A stretch of 64,000 nucleotides of DNA. Source: Lachnospiraceae bacterium. GTDB lineage: Bacteria > Bacillota > Clostridia > Lachnospirales > Lachnospiraceae. Location: the NCBI GenBank assembly GCA_022483465.1, contig JAKVNF010000002.1, forward strand, positions 744,001-808,000, read 5' to 3'. The position numbers were made by a program, and so were the translations under genes. This document shows, piece by piece, positions 62,963 to 64,000 of the stretch. Positions within the stretch are counted from its first letter, which is position 1. Each line of letters begins with the position of its first letter. Below the pieces are notes generated by a model. It ran no database searches and was not told where the DNA came from. It saw only the letters and a program-made list of their open reading frames with translations.

Positions 62963-62990
62963 AAATCCGGAAAAACTTTTGGGATCGCTA

Positions 62991-63019
62991 CTTATCAACC
63001 CGTTTCTTTACTAACGCCT
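62991..63019 (-). repeat. 29-nt motif shared with the IS66 leader (copy B)
   Basis: Differs from 23798-23826 at a single base; GATCGC lies just beyond it in both. It ends 235 bases before the tnpB start, compared with 233 bases between copy A and the IS66 accessory ORF start used here. Confidence 0.85.
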
Positions 63020-63039
63020 CTTCAAAATTTCTTCATTTT

Positions 63040-63087
63040 GCGGGCGGCTTACCGGGGCAAGCCCCGGGGCTTGAACCCGCCGCCCGC
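63040..63087. repeat. GC-rich nested inverted repeat after holA
   Basis: GCGGGCGGC and GCCGCCCGC form a perfect 9-bp outer stem; inside are TTAC and a second hairpin CCGGGGC-AA-GCCCCGG (63052-63067). TTAC plus hairpin recurs at 60772-60794. It may be the holA terminator (no clear T-tract on the minus strand) or an element end. Confidence 0.6.
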
Positions 63088-63104
63088 ATTTTATGTCACC
63101 GCAC

Positions 63105-64000
63105 TCAGGCGGTATTCTGGGAATTTGCGGCGATCAGGCGCTCCACCGCGATCTGCGGGTCCGCCTTGCCGCTTCGAAAGTCCATGCCTGCCTGGATGCA
63201 GGCATCCAGTGCCTGCACCAGGCTCTCTTCCTGATAGTAGCGGAGCATGGGACAGATCCTGTGGGAGAAGACCCAGGGATTCGCCCCCATCAGCTGCGCC
63301 GCCTCCCGCTCCGGGTGGGACCGCAAAAGCTCCTGCGCCTGCAGGAGCTGCCCGTACTGCCTTGTCATCAGGGACAGGATGACAGGCGGCGGGGTCTGGA
63401 GTTTCAAAAGATCCATGTAGATCTTCATCGCCCGGTCCGGGTTCTTCTCCCCGATCGCCGAGATCATGTCGAAGATCTGATCCCGCACCAGCGGGGAGGA
63501 GATCGTCAGGATGTCCTCTTTTGTGATCTCCTCCCGCTCTCCGGCATAGCTCACCAGCTTCCGGACCTCATTCTCCACGGTCAGCATGTCCGTTCCCACG
63601 TAGGAAAGGAAAAAGGCCAGGGTCTGCGGGGCAATCCGGTGTCCCTCCCGGCGGAAGCGCCCTGCGGTCCAGGCCGCCATGTCGCGGTCGCTGGGGGTCT
63701 CACAGTTCAGAATAAAGCCGTACTTTTTGATCTGCTTGTAGAGCTTTGTGGTCCCCTTGGGCTTCTCCTCCACAAAGATCAGCACCGTGGTCTCGGGAAT
63801 GTCCTTGATGTACTCGGCCAGGTGCTCCGCCTCGGACCCGCCCCGGTTTCCCCAGAGGAAGGTGTTTTCCAGGACAATCACCCGCCGCTCGGCAAAGAAG
63901 GGCATGGTCTCCGCAAGGCCGATCACATCGTGGGCAGTGAAGCCGTCCCCGGTGTAGTAGGCGGCATTCATCTTGTCACCGCCGGCAAGCACCGCCTCCC
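63105..64000 (-). CDS. holA: DNA polymerase III delta subunit, C-terminal part (5' end outside window)
   Basis: The frame is open to the right edge of the window; about 298 codons are visible. Text matches HolA: LAGGDKMNAAYY, GLAETMPFFAERRVIVLENT (about 25 residues in), SYVGTDMLTVENEVRKLVSY (mid) and a C-terminal helical collar domain. HolA opens the beta clamp within the clamp loader. The N-terminal about 30-40 residues lie beyond the edge. The stop at 63105 is followed by the nested inverted repeat. Confidence 0.93.
   Translation of the reverse strand, partial: EAVLAGGDKMNAAYYTGDGFTAHDVIGLAETMPFFAERRVIVLENTFLWGNRGGSEAEHLAEYIKDIPETTVLIFVEEKPKGTTKLYKQIKKYGFILNCETPSDRDMAAWTAGRFRREGHRIAPQTLAFFLSYVGTDMLTVENEVRKLVSYAGEREEITKEDILTISSPLVRDQIFDMISAIGEKNPDRAMKIYMDLLKLQTPPPVILSLMTRQYGQLLQAQELLRSHPEREAAQLMGANPWVFSHRICPMLRYYQEESLVQALDACIQAGMDFRSGKADPQIAVERLIAANSQNTA

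Larger units (their letters stand above)
60775..62990 (-). mobile_element. IS1341-type element: tnpB-like gene without tnpA
   Basis: A low-G+C block of about 2.2 kb separates holA from the small acidic protein gene. It contains a TnpB-like gene, an upstream 26-codon ORF, a palindrome GTACATT-CA-AATGTAC (62947-62962) and end-like hairpins. No Y1 transposase (tnpA) gene is present, as in IS1341-type members of the IS200/IS605 superfamily. The exact right boundary is not clear: it lies between about 62940 and 63070. Confidence 0.6.

Overview
The window reads as chromosome of a high-GC Clostridia, most likely Lachnospiraceae-like (inference from gene content). Signs are RemA (DUF370), RNase Y, RqcH, ThiN-type thiamine pyrophosphokinase, a two-domain acyl-CoA dehydratase activase, a CarD-like regulator and a six-subunit Ech-type [NiFe]-hydrogenase. 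Most genes lie on the minus strand, are closely packed with many TGATG/ATGA overlaps, and use G/C-rich third positions. Two mobile elements and one long noncoding stretch are visibly lower in G+C.

Layout: 1-2.1 kb, the end of a GH2 glycosidase and a broken esterase. 2.5-5.7 kb, hisS-aspS with its own promoter. 5.8-13.6 kb, one operon echABCDEF-hypC-hypD-hypE (transcribed right to left) for a membrane-bound, energy-converting hydrogenase and part of its metal-centre maturation. 13.7-21 kb, dprA, a secreted GH25 lysozyme, hemW, lepA and purF. 21.2-24.1 kb, a complete 2.9 kb IS66-family element with 8-bp target duplication. 24.2-26.9 kb, a CDF metal exporter, thiN and carD. 26.9-33.3 kb, a nine-gene operon yicC-remA-gmk-rpoZ-rimO-pgsA-cinA-gtrA-gtrB, divergent from rqcH with overlapping -35 boxes. 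35-41 kb, a lipid flippase, glgA, a frameshifted DAHP synthase, a degenerate Xer-like protein and a NUDIX hydrolase. 41-44.7 kb, recA-recX-rny. 45-47.1 kb, three poorly characterised genes (unknown, sigma-like, rhomboid-like). 47.4-51.7 kb, a 1438-residue dehydratase activase. 51.7-52.5 kb, a long noncoding transcription unit. 52.5-60.2 kb, an envelope-polysaccharide block (SGNH, MBOAT, polytopic protein, PAP2, GT2) with glyA. 60.2-64 kb, a small acidic protein, an insertion carrying a TnpB-like RuvC nuclease, and the end of holA.

The most interesting parts are: (1) the ~680-nt minus-strand unit at 51742-52425, which has a good promoter, a strong intrinsic terminator, no ORF and a long-range helix, so it looks like a large structured RNA; (2) the 60.8-63.0 kb element, with a 576-residue TnpB-like nuclease that keeps the RuvC D/E/D residues but lacks the zinc-ribbon cysteines, a hairpin-rich 3' noncoding tail (candidate guide RNA) and a 26-codon ORF whose Shine-Dalgarno sits in the loop of a perfect hairpin; (3) a 29-nt sequence shared 28/29 between that element's upstream region and the leader of the unrelated IS66 element; (4) a DAHP synthase split at an A7 slippery run. 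No rRNA, tRNA or CRISPR array was found.
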